This document shows, one piece after another, positions 35,601 to 44,466 of a stretch of 64,000 nucleotides of DNA. Position numbers and translations under genes: made by a program. The notes under the pieces were generated by a model, which worked only from the letters and a program-made list of their open reading frames with translations, was not told the origin of the DNA and did no database searches. The stretch lies in assembly GCA_035771165.1 (NCBI GenBank), contig JAWNZC010000473.1, positions 4,693,001 to 4,757,000 of the forward strand. The letters run 5' to 3'. Every line of letters starts with the position of its first letter. Positions within the stretch are counted from its first letter, which is position 1. Source of the DNA: Paragorgia papillata (lineage: Eukaryota > Cnidaria > Anthozoa > Scleralcyonacea > Coralliidae).

Positions 35601-37728
35601 ACAAGTTGTTTTGACAGCTATTGTTTTTAGTTTATAATAAATCGCTGTGTTTATTTAAGTTTACAATGAAGAAAGTTTTTGATGTTCCCATTCGTTTAAT
35701 AATCGTCAACCTGGGTGCTTAAATTATACAATATATAGTCGATTAATCGATATCTTATTATCATTTTTCTATTTATATAAACTCCAGTTACTCCGCAAAT
35801 TTGATCTTTCGTCGCTTGATCATGAAATATGAATACGCCACTACGAAAACTGTTGCCGCTCCTCCATTCGGCAAAGTATCAGTTAAAATATCGAACAATA
35901 GCTAGTATTAATCGACGACAAATAAACAAAAATAAACAGTACTAAAATAGTAAAATATTTGAAACCAAGATCATTCTATAATGCTATATATAGCAAGACA
36001 CTAGACACATTTAATAAGGCAAAGGTGAAATGTTGAACCTTTGTTGTCATCTGTCTGCATTTCTGAATGCGCTGTGTTGTTTACTTAAAGAAATAGTACT
36101 TTCAGTAGACTTCAAGAAAGCGGGCGAGTCTTATCGATTTTTCTGCTTCTTTGCTGTCACAAACTTCTTGTCCGATAAAGAAACCCCAGTTGTTGAATAC
36201 CACACGCGAAAGCTGCCGTTATATTTAAGTGAATACGTCCAGTTAAAAGCCTCGCGATTCGAATATTCTCCCATCAATAATACATGTCGCCAGCACTACA
36301 AAGCCAGCAAAATATTGATCTTTGAGACTTTGGCATTCTTATTAAATTATATCTCGTTTCGGATTGTTTCTCCAAGCCGTTGTGCACCTTTCGTGAGTCG
36401 TGACATTTCATCTGGCCAGATGTTTTGCGTTTTGCATAAACACTACTCCGGTCGGTATAAAGTCGAGAACGTGTTTTGTACCACCCTACCCACACTAAAT
36501 TTATTTTGTACTGCACCATATTTTGGGCAGCACGTGACCAGCGTGTACCAGGGTAGTTTCCGCAGCGAGGGGGGAGGGGGGAGCGGAGGTAAGACCCTGG
36601 GTGCGAGGTTGCCGCTGATTGCGCGTAAGGATGATTATAACCCCCAGTTCTTTATCGCACCTTTCATCTCATCTTTCATTTCATTTCTTATTTCACATCT
36701 TTCATCTCTTATTTCAGTTCATCTCTCTCGTCTCGTCTCATCCCACCTCGCTTCACCTCACCTCTTCTCCGAGAGTACGAGTCTCTATGACTCTAATTTG
36801 TTTGTTCAATTTTTTAAATCTTGTAAATTTTTGACACAGGATTCTCCAATTCAGTTACCCTATAACTAAGTATATCTCTAAATGAGTAAATGCCCTATCT
36901 TTCAGCCAAGGCCGCAAGATGATAACTAAATGAGGATTATTTTTTACCTTGATACTTTTGATATAAAAAAGCCTTATGGAATAATGCCACCTATATCTGT
37001 GGTAAGCCGAGCCTAGGTTTCGGCTCGGTTTCTTTTCCTTTTTTGGGGGGGGGTGTCCACGACTTTATATTCTTGCACTTTGTACTTCCGTTACTATTCA
37101 TGCTTCCGGTAAGTTGTTAGCCGTGTGATGGAGTGAGGCCGTGAGGCATGTTGTAAGTTCTTTGCTCCTTTTGCTTTTGGAGTTGGACAAAAAGTTGAAC
37201 ATCTTTGCCTTTTGATCAAGGTGTGCTTACATGTACGTTGTTGGTAGATTTTGAAAGTGACTGACTGACTTTGTAGTTTATTTAACAGTGATGTGGCTGA
37301 CAACTCTCTTGGTCGTAAATGTGTTCACTTGTGTGAAGTATGCACCACATTCACCCTTCTATTCAGGCTCAGCGCATTTGACTTGCGGTAAATGCGCGAG
37401 CTTCAATCAAAGGGTGAATGTGGTGCGTACTTCGCAGTTCACACAGGTACATGAACATGACTTGCTTGCCAGTACGCATACGTAGCCCAAGTGAACGCCT
37501 GACCCAGGCGTCTTGTTCATTTATGTTACATGTACCAGAATTTGTACGCGTGACAGTTGTTACTTTCTGCACCAATAGAATGTATATGCTCCAGATGAAG
37601 ACCCAAACATGACGATTGAATCTTACGAAAGAACCAAGGAACAGAACGAAGAACTGGGACTGAGTGAACAAATTATTGCAGAACATGTGGCGAGTAAAAG
37701 CAAGACTGCTGCTGAGAAAACAAGGTGA
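32627..37728 (+). CDS. ZPR1: ZPR1 zinc finger protein, last four exons
   Basis: Four exons join with all phases 0: 32627-32737, 33458-33550, 34841-34909 and 37579-37728 (TGA), encoding 140 residues. Diagnostic stretches are [55 protein letters not shown] and [13 protein letters not shown], as in the C-terminal half of ZPR1. ZPR1 is a conserved eukaryotic protein that binds EF-1A and shuttles between cytoplasm and nucleus. Its two zinc fingers and first half are not in the window: upstream lie the Harbinger element and the inverted duplication. The exons show no stops or shifts. The introns carry several MITEs and a Mutator-like element. Whether the gene is complete depends on sequence outside the window. 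Confidence 0.9.
33701..33939. mobile_element. 239-bp MITE with GGAGT/ACTCC repeats
   Basis: The ends TGTTAATTTCAAGGAG and CTCCTTGAAATTAACA are perfect 16-bp inverted repeats. The interior has about ten ACTCC or GGAGT boxes in both orientations. It lies in ZPR1 intron 2. Confidence 0.85.
34029..34468. mobile_element. ~440-bp TIR element in ZPR1 intron
   Basis: Arms of about 100 bp are inverted. The left arm contains CCGAAGCATAGAGCTCATAA, TATAAGACTAGAGGGGG and AAAATTGAACGCC; the right arm contains their complements up to ATGATCTCTATGCTCCGAAG. Confidence 0.75.
34612..34744. mobile_element. 133-bp Harbinger-type MITE
   Basis: GGCTACGTTTACGCGGTACC and the inverted end GGTAC-GTGTAAACGTAGCC delimit it, with TAA on both flanks (34609-34611 and 34745-34747). 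Three-base TWA duplications are typical of PIF/Harbinger MITEs. GACGAATTCGAGACCGGT recurs in both arms. Confidence 0.8.
35195..36780. repeat. TTTCATCTCA-type repeat split by Mutator-like element
   Basis: Pyrimidine-rich CATCTCATCTTTCATCTC repeats at 35215-35340 resume at 36650-36770. The Mutator-like element (35367-36611) lies between. Such C/T-rich intronic sequence sits in ZPR1 intron 3. Confidence 0.7.
35367..36611. mobile_element. 1.25-kb Mutator-like element, copy 2
   Basis: Same family ends as 20576-22154: CAACCTCGTTCCCAGGATCT on the left, and the inverted CAACCTCGCACCCAGGGTCT on the right, with about 75-80 bp TIRs. The exact 9-bp target duplication CCGCTGATT is at 35358-35366 and 36612-36620. 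No transposase is present. ORFs inside are short and unsupported. Confidence 0.88.
37321..37446. repeat. Foldback element near last ZPR1 exon
   Basis: GAAGTATGCACCACATTCAC is mirrored by GTGAATGTGGTGCGTACTTC, with an inner stem AGCGCATTTGAC / GTAAATGCGCGAGC. Confidence 0.85.
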
Positions 37729-38200
37729 CCTTGAAAGTCACACCTTCCAGCTGTAAGGACCATGTCTTGGCTTGAAAATGTAGAAACTTATTTATGGTGC
37801 CTTTGAAACGAAATTTCACTTCAGTTTTATAAGATTGTATTTGGAAGAACATTAACAGCTAAGGTAATGAAAAATGGCTATACACGCCTTTCAAATCTTA
37901 TCCCATTCTTGATGTATTGGCTAATGTGGGAGAAAATGGAAAATCAGTCATATCTTTAGATTCAGGTTTAATCTGTTAATTCATTTAATCTGGTTTAATT
38001 TGTGCGACGTTTAGCGGAAGATATAACATTATGTCACACCGTTGCATAATGACTTATCGCAAAGTGTTCTATAACTTTGTTATTATCGAACAAAAGCACT
38101 TGGCGAATTTGGGAGTAGAAAACATGCGCAAGTGTTTCTCCTATATATACAACAGGATCTGTAAATTTTTTAAGTGTTTTGTTCGACAATAACAAGTAAT
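37729..38200. other. ZPR1 3' flank
   Basis: Probable 3' UTR followed by intergenic AT-rich sequence. No clear gene is seen. Confidence 0.4.
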
Positions 38201-38202
38201 AG

Positions 38203-38295
38203 ATGAAGCATTCGCAGCCGATCTATATCTGATTTACAAGACGAGCTGCAAGCGAGCAGTAGTAAATCAGATACAGATCGGCTGCGAATGCTTTA
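38203..38295. repeat. Foldback element with shared tail
   Basis: GATGAAGCATTCGCAGCCGA, then TATCTGATTTAC, pair with GTAAATCAGATA, then TCGGCTGCGAATGCTTTATC. Downstream to about 38470 is a tail similar to those at 32388-32510 and 2530-2655. Confidence 0.85.
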
Positions 38296-38952
38296 TCGTA
38301 CTTATCAAATGGACGCATCTAAATAGCAATGTTTTCAAACTTTTTTTCAAGTTGGAGTGATTTTAGCTAAGTAAATTGAGGAAAAAGTTTATGTAATTAA
38401 TCAGGGCGATTTACAGATATTGATTAAACATTCATTTCTTTTGAATTTTCATCAGGAATAAATGAATTTGATAATTAAAGATATATAATCTTTTGCAATA
38501 AGTTATTTGCAAAGTGTGACGTAAAGCTATCTTTTAAGTTAAATTTACATATCAAACAAACTGAAATATCTCGAAAACAAAGCAAGGAAACCAAAACGAG
38601 CAAAATTTGTTACTTTGTTATTTTAAGTGTCCTTTTAAATAAGACAAACTTAATTTTCGTTTCATAGGCACTTTAATCGAGAATTTTAGCTCGATATAAT
38701 TTGTCCCCGATGCCACACGTGTGACAAATTTTTAAAGAAATATATAAAGACATATCATAATTACGATGTTCAACAAAGCAAATCATCTATGAAAATTTTC
38801 TTGTTATAAGCATTTGTTTTCTGCCAAAGGAATAAGTGCAAGTGGTCTATACAAATACTTCTATAGTGATCTTGGGATAATGTGGTACAACTGTCGGTTT
38901 AATTTTTGTCTCCAGACCGCCAGACCAGAGCCTTGAACTATTGGATTTTACC

Positions 38953-39412
38953 CACTAATCTCTATATAACTGGATTGCTCATCCGGCTCTGAAAATGAAG
39001 GCAGCGAAGATGGCGAATTTGGAGTACCAAGATAGCCGCCACGGAAAATTGCCTATATCACAAAACTCGTAAAAAATCGAAATCAGTCAATAACTTCAAA
39101 AAAACGATCTATATACCTTTGGTATATATTAAAGCATAAGACTTTACAAAGCCTTGAAGTATGTAGTTGACAATTTCGGACTGTATTTGCTTGTATTTCC
39201 CTTCTGTTTTTCGGTATAGTAACAGTAATTGCCATGTGAGATTGAGAATTGTTTTACGGCTCCACCGGTAAACTCTTTTATTACTCTTAAGCCCACTGGT
39301 ACTTAAGGTACACTGGACCTGGAGTACCAATATGGCCGCCAGTGGCTTCAAAATGTTTACTGCTGAGTACTGACCATAAAGGATGAGCAATCCGGTTGTA
39401 TGGAGATCAGTG
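38953..39412. mobile_element. 460-bp TIR element
   Basis: Arms of about 33 bp are imperfectly inverted: CACTAATCTCTATATAACTG on the left, and the complement of GGTTGTATGGAGATCAGTG on the right, both including GGATTGCTCATCC. Inside, TGGAGTACCAA and GGCCGCC motifs occur twice. Confidence 0.75.
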
Positions 39413-39549
39413 ATTTCACGTAATTATTTGACCAAATATAATAGTTGACTCCTTTAATTTGTCAAAGATAATTCTGGTCTTGCTAAACTTATATACGTAC
39501 ATTGTTGTAATTACTCGCAAATTGATAAATAAAGTTTACTTACCTCTAA

Positions 39550-39708
39550 AGCCTCTTTTATAGTCATCGCAGAATGAGTTGCGAGTACTTTCTTATCTAA
39601 TTAAAAACAACTCGCAGCGCTTGTTTTTTGGTTGTCAGTAATTTTTTAATTAGATACAGCTCGCTGCGAGCCTGTTTCTGCGACGAGTATAGAAATTAAA
39701 GGAAGGCT
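39550..39708. repeat. Foldback element (TCTAATTAAAAA arms)
   Basis: GCCTCTTTTATAGTCATCGC and GCGACGAGTATAGAAATTAA form the outer arms. TATCTAATTAAAAA and TTTTTAATTAGATA form the inner arms. Confidence 0.8.
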
Positions 39709-39806
39709 ATCTTAGGCTAATAAATTCTACAGTACGAAATAGTTATCACATGTCATCGTGACCCTATACATAACTATACATTGCTTATACTTTTGAAAGC
39801 TATACG

Positions 39807-40218
39807 AACAAACGCTTTCAACGTCGCATTCAACATCATTCAACATTGTTGAACGATGTTGAATAATGTTGAAGCACGAGTGGCCAAATAAATTCAACAT
39901 CGTTCAACATTCATGAATGACAATTAATTGAACGCGGGCTACCACAAAAGCTGGGATCGACAATATCCCGCATGGCGCATGTCTCTGTTCAACAAAGTTT
40001 GATGAAATGTAGCCAAATGCGTTGAAAACCTTTCAACATTTTGAGAACAATAGAAATGTTGAACATGTGTTGAACGAAAATTTGAACATGTTCAAATTTC
40101 GTTCAACACCATTCAACAACGTTCAACATCATTCAACAGGGGTGGCCAAACGCTTTCAACATGTTGAATTCAACAATGTTGAACGATGTTGAATGAAATG
40201 TTGAAAGCGTTTGGCCAG
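39807..40218. mobile_element. ~410-bp element with GTTCAACATTGTTGAAC arrays
   Basis: The left AAACGCTTTCAACG and the right TGTTGAAAGCGTTT are inverted. The subterminal parts consist of clustered palindromic CAACATTGTTGAACGATGTT motifs. This is the same architecture as the CCTATAGG element, with a different motif. Confidence 0.8.
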
Positions 40219-40308
40219 GCCTTACGTGCTCGCTGTTTCGCAGGTTCTCCAGATATTGATGCATGTTTGCAATCAATCTCTTGAGATTTAGCAGACAAAG
40301 ATACGGCT

Positions 40309-40394
40309 GCCATGTTGGAGGAAAACATACTCCAAATACAATAGCTGCTAATAGATTCTTTATAGTTAAAGTTCCTCCAACATGGCCGCTATGA
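40309..40394. repeat. Small foldback element (CCATGTTGGAGGAA)
   Basis: GGCTGCCATGTTGGAGGAA and TTCCTCCAACATGGCCGC are inverted around a roughly 45-bp loop. Confidence 0.8.
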
Positions 40395-41340
40395 CGTCAA
40401 GTGCAAACCAGCCCGAGTAAACGCCTGCAATCGTCTTGTTTAAATATATGCATGGAGTTGGCTCAGAGCGTAGTGTTCTTTCTCGGAGCTGTATTATACG
40501 ACAGTATATATCAACTTCATTTCAAGGGATATTGTAGGATAGGCGAAAAAATTAGACGAAGAACAAGGTGCGATCTAGTATCGTAAACTTCGAATTCCAT
40601 GTTAAATGACTAAAATCTGTTGTTTGTTGGCCATTTACTACCCCTTTTTATTAGAATTTAGTAAATTTCATCAAGCTCGGCCAACAACTCACGTGAGCCA
40701 GCACATGTGGCCTGCGAACTGCCCCATGAAAGTGGCCGATTTCTATGCGATTCTCGATCGTGTTTCCCCGCCGTCTTCTTGCCAGTCTCGTTTGCTTTAG
40801 CTACCGCCTTGCCTCTTTTAGGACTTTTAGCGGAAGACGAAAATAAATGAAGACCTGATATTTGGAGCAGTAAAATGACTTTGAAACAACGTCGAAATAT
40901 TACAGTTCCTTATATGGCTAAACTAGTATTCAGGTCATTGCCAAATGGCGAACATTGCTAAATATATTTTTTTTATTGAACTTCACCTTGACTAAAGCAA
41001 GGTTAGGAACACCGCAACAGCTGAGGCCGATTTATACTGCGGGTTGCCGAGAGCTTCGTAATGAACTGAACGTTTTGGCCGGAAAATTTCTGAGTAGATT
41101 TGAATGAAGATAAAAGAGAATAGACACTTTGGTTGGATAATTTTAAACAATAATACGTCTTGAAACATTAGTGTTTCTTTTTATAAAAACAGTCTTATAA
41201 TTAAAAACGCGGAAAACGAATGCTTTTATAAACAGGTGTAAACATGAAACGAAACGAACAAACTTAAAAGTAAGTAAGATAAACGGCACTGACGATCTGA
41301 AGACGCGAACGAGTGACTAGTTAAAAACAAATATTAAGAA
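40395..41340. other. Intergenic, no feature recognised
   Basis: The short ORFs at 40401-40586 and 40606-40800 lack recognisable motifs. Confidence 0.35.
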
Positions 41341-41834
41341 AGACCTGTTTACACGGGCAAAATTTAAGCGGGATCTGAGCCACATCTGATTTTAAGCGGG
41401 CTTAAAATGTCCGTGAAAACAAATCGGCGTACATTAATCGCGATTAGTTTGCACCACCTCAAGGAGGTGGATTAAACTGAGCACGATCAGTTAATCGCGC
41501 TTAACTTGGCCGTGTAAACGCAACGGGATTGAAAAAACGATTGCTATTAATACGGTGTTATTAATACGATAAAATGCATTTTTTGCCCTGCTGTAGAAGC
41601 TTCCATCTCGCTATTCTTTGTTTCTTTCTTTCTTTTAGCTATTACTCTTTCTCGTGTACCGATGTCTTCCGTTGTTCTTTGGCGCACGCTACACATACGA
41701 AGCTTCCAAAACCAAAAATATAGCTCGTCCGCCATGTTGAATAATGGTGTACGTGTTTTAGTATAAGGGATTATTAAGTGACCGTGTAAACGCACCAAGG
41801 TGGCGCCAAAATTTTGGCCGTGTAAACAGGGCTT
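41341..41834. mobile_element. ~490-bp Harbinger-like MITE
   Basis: The left CCTGTTTACACGGGCAAAAT and the right end TTTTGGCCGTGTAAACAGG are inverted. On the minus strand from about 41718, MADELYFWFWKLRMCSVRQR resembles the N-terminus of Harbinger transposases, which suggests an internally deleted autonomous element. GTGTAAACGCA motifs repeat inside. Confidence 0.65.
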
Positions 41835-41838
41835 AAGT

Positions 41839-41940
41839 AACAATTATATTCGCCGAAGGCGAGGTGAATATCGGTGTTAATAACCGAGACAAGGTTATTA
41901 TTCACCGATATTCGCTGAGCCTGAGGCGAATAATTGTTTT
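41839..41940. repeat. Foldback element (TTGTTTTAGTA-ended)
   Basis: AACAATTATATTCGCCGAAG and GAGGCGAATAATTGTT form the outer arms, and GAATATCGGTGTTAATAACC and GGTTATTATTCACCGATATT the inner arms. Its terminus is like that of 27721-27822. Confidence 0.9.
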
Positions 41941-42109
41941 AGTATAAATCACACATTTTCGTACTTTTAGGAAGAACATTTTCTTTAAAATTGTTAATTT
42001 CCTCGTCTGTCGCATTGACAAATTGGCTGGCGGCCATTTTGAATAAACGCGCTGTGAGGTGATTATCGAGAATTAGTCCGATGTAGTTTGACAATCAGCG
42101 CGCGCGATT

Positions 42110-42235
42110 TTCTATAATCTTCTTTGCTCGGTCTATATACTGAAAAGTATTTGCCTTCGGTATTTACACATACACACGTACGAAAACTAGCAGACAAATA
42201 CTTTCCGTACATGCTTGCAGACCACACACACTCCC
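42110..42235. repeat. Hairpin element related to 20405
   Basis: TTTGCTCGGTCTATATACTG, AAAAGTATTTGCC, and the inverted partner GACAAATACTTTCCGTACAT. Confidence 0.7.
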
Positions 42236-42339
42236 TTAATAATTAAGCCTTTAATAATAGTTTTGCACTGGCGATCTTGTATGAGTTTTCAGAATAGCGG
42301 TATTTTTTTAAATATATGTTTTGTATATTAATTAACCAT

Positions 42340-42585
42340 TTCACCTGGTGTGCATGAATTTCCTATTGACAAGTAAAATACTAAAGGCCATGCAGTGGCG
42401 TATTCAAGTATATACATGCACGTGTGTTTAGCTTAAAGGGTTAAATGATAGGTTTTTAACCCTTCACCTCGTAGAGGTTTCCTATTGACAACTATAGTAA
42501 ATCCCCTGGCGATTAGCCAAAGTGAAATATACTCAAATATACTAAAGGACGTATATACACGTTGAGTGTTTAAAGGGTTAATCCT
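42340..42585 (+). repeat. Tandem duplication, ~125-bp units
   Basis: TTTCCTATTGACAA, a GTATATACA-CACG block and AAAGGGTTAA occur in order at 42350-42450 and again at 42470-42585. Confidence 0.6.
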
Positions 42586-42599
42586 GTAATGTAACAAAC

Positions 42600-43180
42600 T
42601 TTTTATTTTGTCGTTTCAACTTTTTATTTTAACGTTTCAACTTTTTATTTTTAACTTTCAACTTTTTACTTTTGCTTTTCAACTTTTTATTTTTGCGTTT
42701 CAACTTTTTATTTTAACGTTTCAACTTTTTATTTTGTCGTTTCAACTTTTAATTTTTATTTTTGCGTTTCAACTTTTTATTTTTAACTTTCAACTTTTTA
42801 CTTTTGCTTTTCAACTTTTTATTTTTGCGTTTCAACTTTTTATTTTAACGTTTCAACTTTTTATTTTGTCGTTTCAACTTTTAATTTTTATTTTTGCGTT
42901 TCAACTTTTTATTTTTGTGTTTCAACTTTTTATTTTTAACTTTCAACTTTTTACTTTTGCGTTTCAACTTTTTATTTTGACGTTTCAACTTTTTATTTTG
43001 TCGTTTCAACTTTTAATTTTTATTTTGTCGTTTCAACTTTTTATTTTGTCGTTTCAACTTTTAATTTTTATTTTTGCGTTTCAACTTTTTATTTTTGTGT
43101 TTCAACTTTTTATTTTTAACTTTCAACTTTTTACTTTTGCTTTTCAACTTTTTATTTTTGCGTTTAAACTTTTTATTTTA
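42600..43180 (+). repeat. 21-bp minisatellite (TTTCAACTTTTTATTTT...)
   Basis: About 28 units of roughly TTTCAACTTTTTATTTTTGC with TTGTCG, TTAACG and TTTGCG variants. Blocks of several variants recur in the same order (for example 42757-42890 and 42893-43020), indicating duplication of larger units. The 205-codon ORF across it (FQLFIL repeats) is an artefact. Confidence 0.95.
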
Positions 43181-43337
43181 AAGTGGCAGTACGACCAAAA
43201 ATCGTTAACGATTTTTGCGGCTTAATCACTTCTTATGCTTAGAAGGTATACTAATATAAGAGTAAAAGCAACTTTAAGGTTGATTTGAGTACATAAACAT
43301 CGATTAAAAGCGCGTATAATTTGGCATAAAACCACTC

Positions 43338-43406
43338 CGCCATTGCGTTTTTGGAGTCCGCGAAATCAGTCAGCGGTACTACTTTGTGACGTCATCTACT
43401 CAACAC
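43338..43406 (+). promoter_or_regulatory. Left inverted arm with TGACGTCA box
   Basis: Contains TGACGTCA (43387-43394), a CRE/ATF-type palindrome, 80 bp upstream of the ballast-protein ATG. The same box lies in the right arm (48848-48855), 96 bp upstream of the transposase ATG. Promoter function is inferred from position. Confidence 0.55.
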
Positions 43407-43473
43407 CGGCAAGGCATACACAGCTATTTTATAGAGGACGACACTGTAGTTTTCTTATACTTGGTAGTTAAAA

Positions 43474-44350
43474 ATGGCTTCAACCTCCGAATCGAGTTCT
43501 AGAAACTCTGAAAGCGAAACTGAACTTTATTCTGATTTTGTTGGTATGGATGACGCAGAGGGTGCAGTGTTTAACAACGATCTTGAGCCCCTTGCGACAG
43601 AGGAAGAAGCCAACGCTCATGCGGTGGAGGTTGCTCGAGAACAACAAGAAGAACAGGAGTTATCCAGACGTTTTAACCGTGAGATTACAATACAGTCATG
43701 GTACGTGGCTATTAAACTATTTTTGTTAAGAGAATCTTGGGTTGTTTAATTCTAAAAATGGAGCAAAATATTTGTTGTTGTATCATCTATTTAGGTGTAA
43801 GTGTTCGCGTTGCTCTCTGGAAGGGGTTGTGAAATCCGAGGAATGTCGTTGTTGTTCTGAAATTGAGCCATGCCGAGAGAAAATGCAGTGCTTGGGCGAA
43901 AGTGAGCATCAACTTCGTTGTATCACCGAACATCCTGGTTTCAACGAAGTTTGCTTAAATAAATGGGTACTTGAGGTTGCTGGACTTAGTCTCAAATCAA
44001 AGAACGGAAAGCGTTATACGACCATGTTGAGACAAGGAAGAACAAACGAAGACGAGTAAGTGGTTTAGCCTTCTTGTCAGTGAGTGAGTGTGTCACGGTA
44101 GTGTCGAAATACTGTTGAGCAGATTATACAGGCTCTGTTGTGTGTTAGTTTATTTCTCACGTACAGTATATTTCTTATTAGGTTTTGTAGAGCTGTGTCA
44201 TATAGACAATTTATTCGTTTGGTGTGGGGGTTCACGGGCAGATCACAACGGTTTCCTCTCCCATGCTGTGCCTACAACGCCATAAGGAAAGCATTCAGTA
44301 GTCCTGGGAATGTTGACTTTCGTGGCTACGAATCCGAGGAAGACGATTGA
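43474..44350 (+). CDS. P2X7 ballast-domain protein, transposon-borne
   Basis: Three exons, 43474-43700, 43795-44055 and 44182-44350, join in phase to 218 residues. Residues 1-70 are acidic and Ser/Glu-rich. The rest matches the intracellular (ballast) domain of P2X purinoceptor 7, with conserved elements in order: WCKCSRC, ECRCCSE, CITEHPGFNEVCLN, VLEVA, YRQFIRLVWG, and LPCCAYNAIRKAFSS. In P2X7 this domain binds zinc and guanine nucleotides. It also occurs without the ion channel in many invertebrate proteins. No channel or membrane segment is present here. The gene lies in a DNA transposon, tail-to-tail with the transposase gene, the two stops being only about 117 bp apart. It may assist transposition, but this is unproven. 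Confidence 0.85.
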
Positions 44351-44466
44351 GAACGTCTTTGCCGTTTGAAACAATGGTGAGTATCCGACACTCATGCTTG
44401 CGTAAAATTTTACACAGAGACAGCGAAGTGGTTCGTTTATTTTTATCATATATTCATATATATATA

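Noticed and set aside
36030..36869. 279-codon plus-strand ORF
   Set aside because: Starts inside the Mutator-like element and runs through its TIR into a C/T-rich repeat; no recognisable domain.
42608..43225. 205-codon ORF of FQLFIL repeats resembling a membrane protein
   Set aside because: The 21-bp minisatellite is a multiple of three, so the frame stays open by chance; hydrophobicity comes from T-rich DNA.
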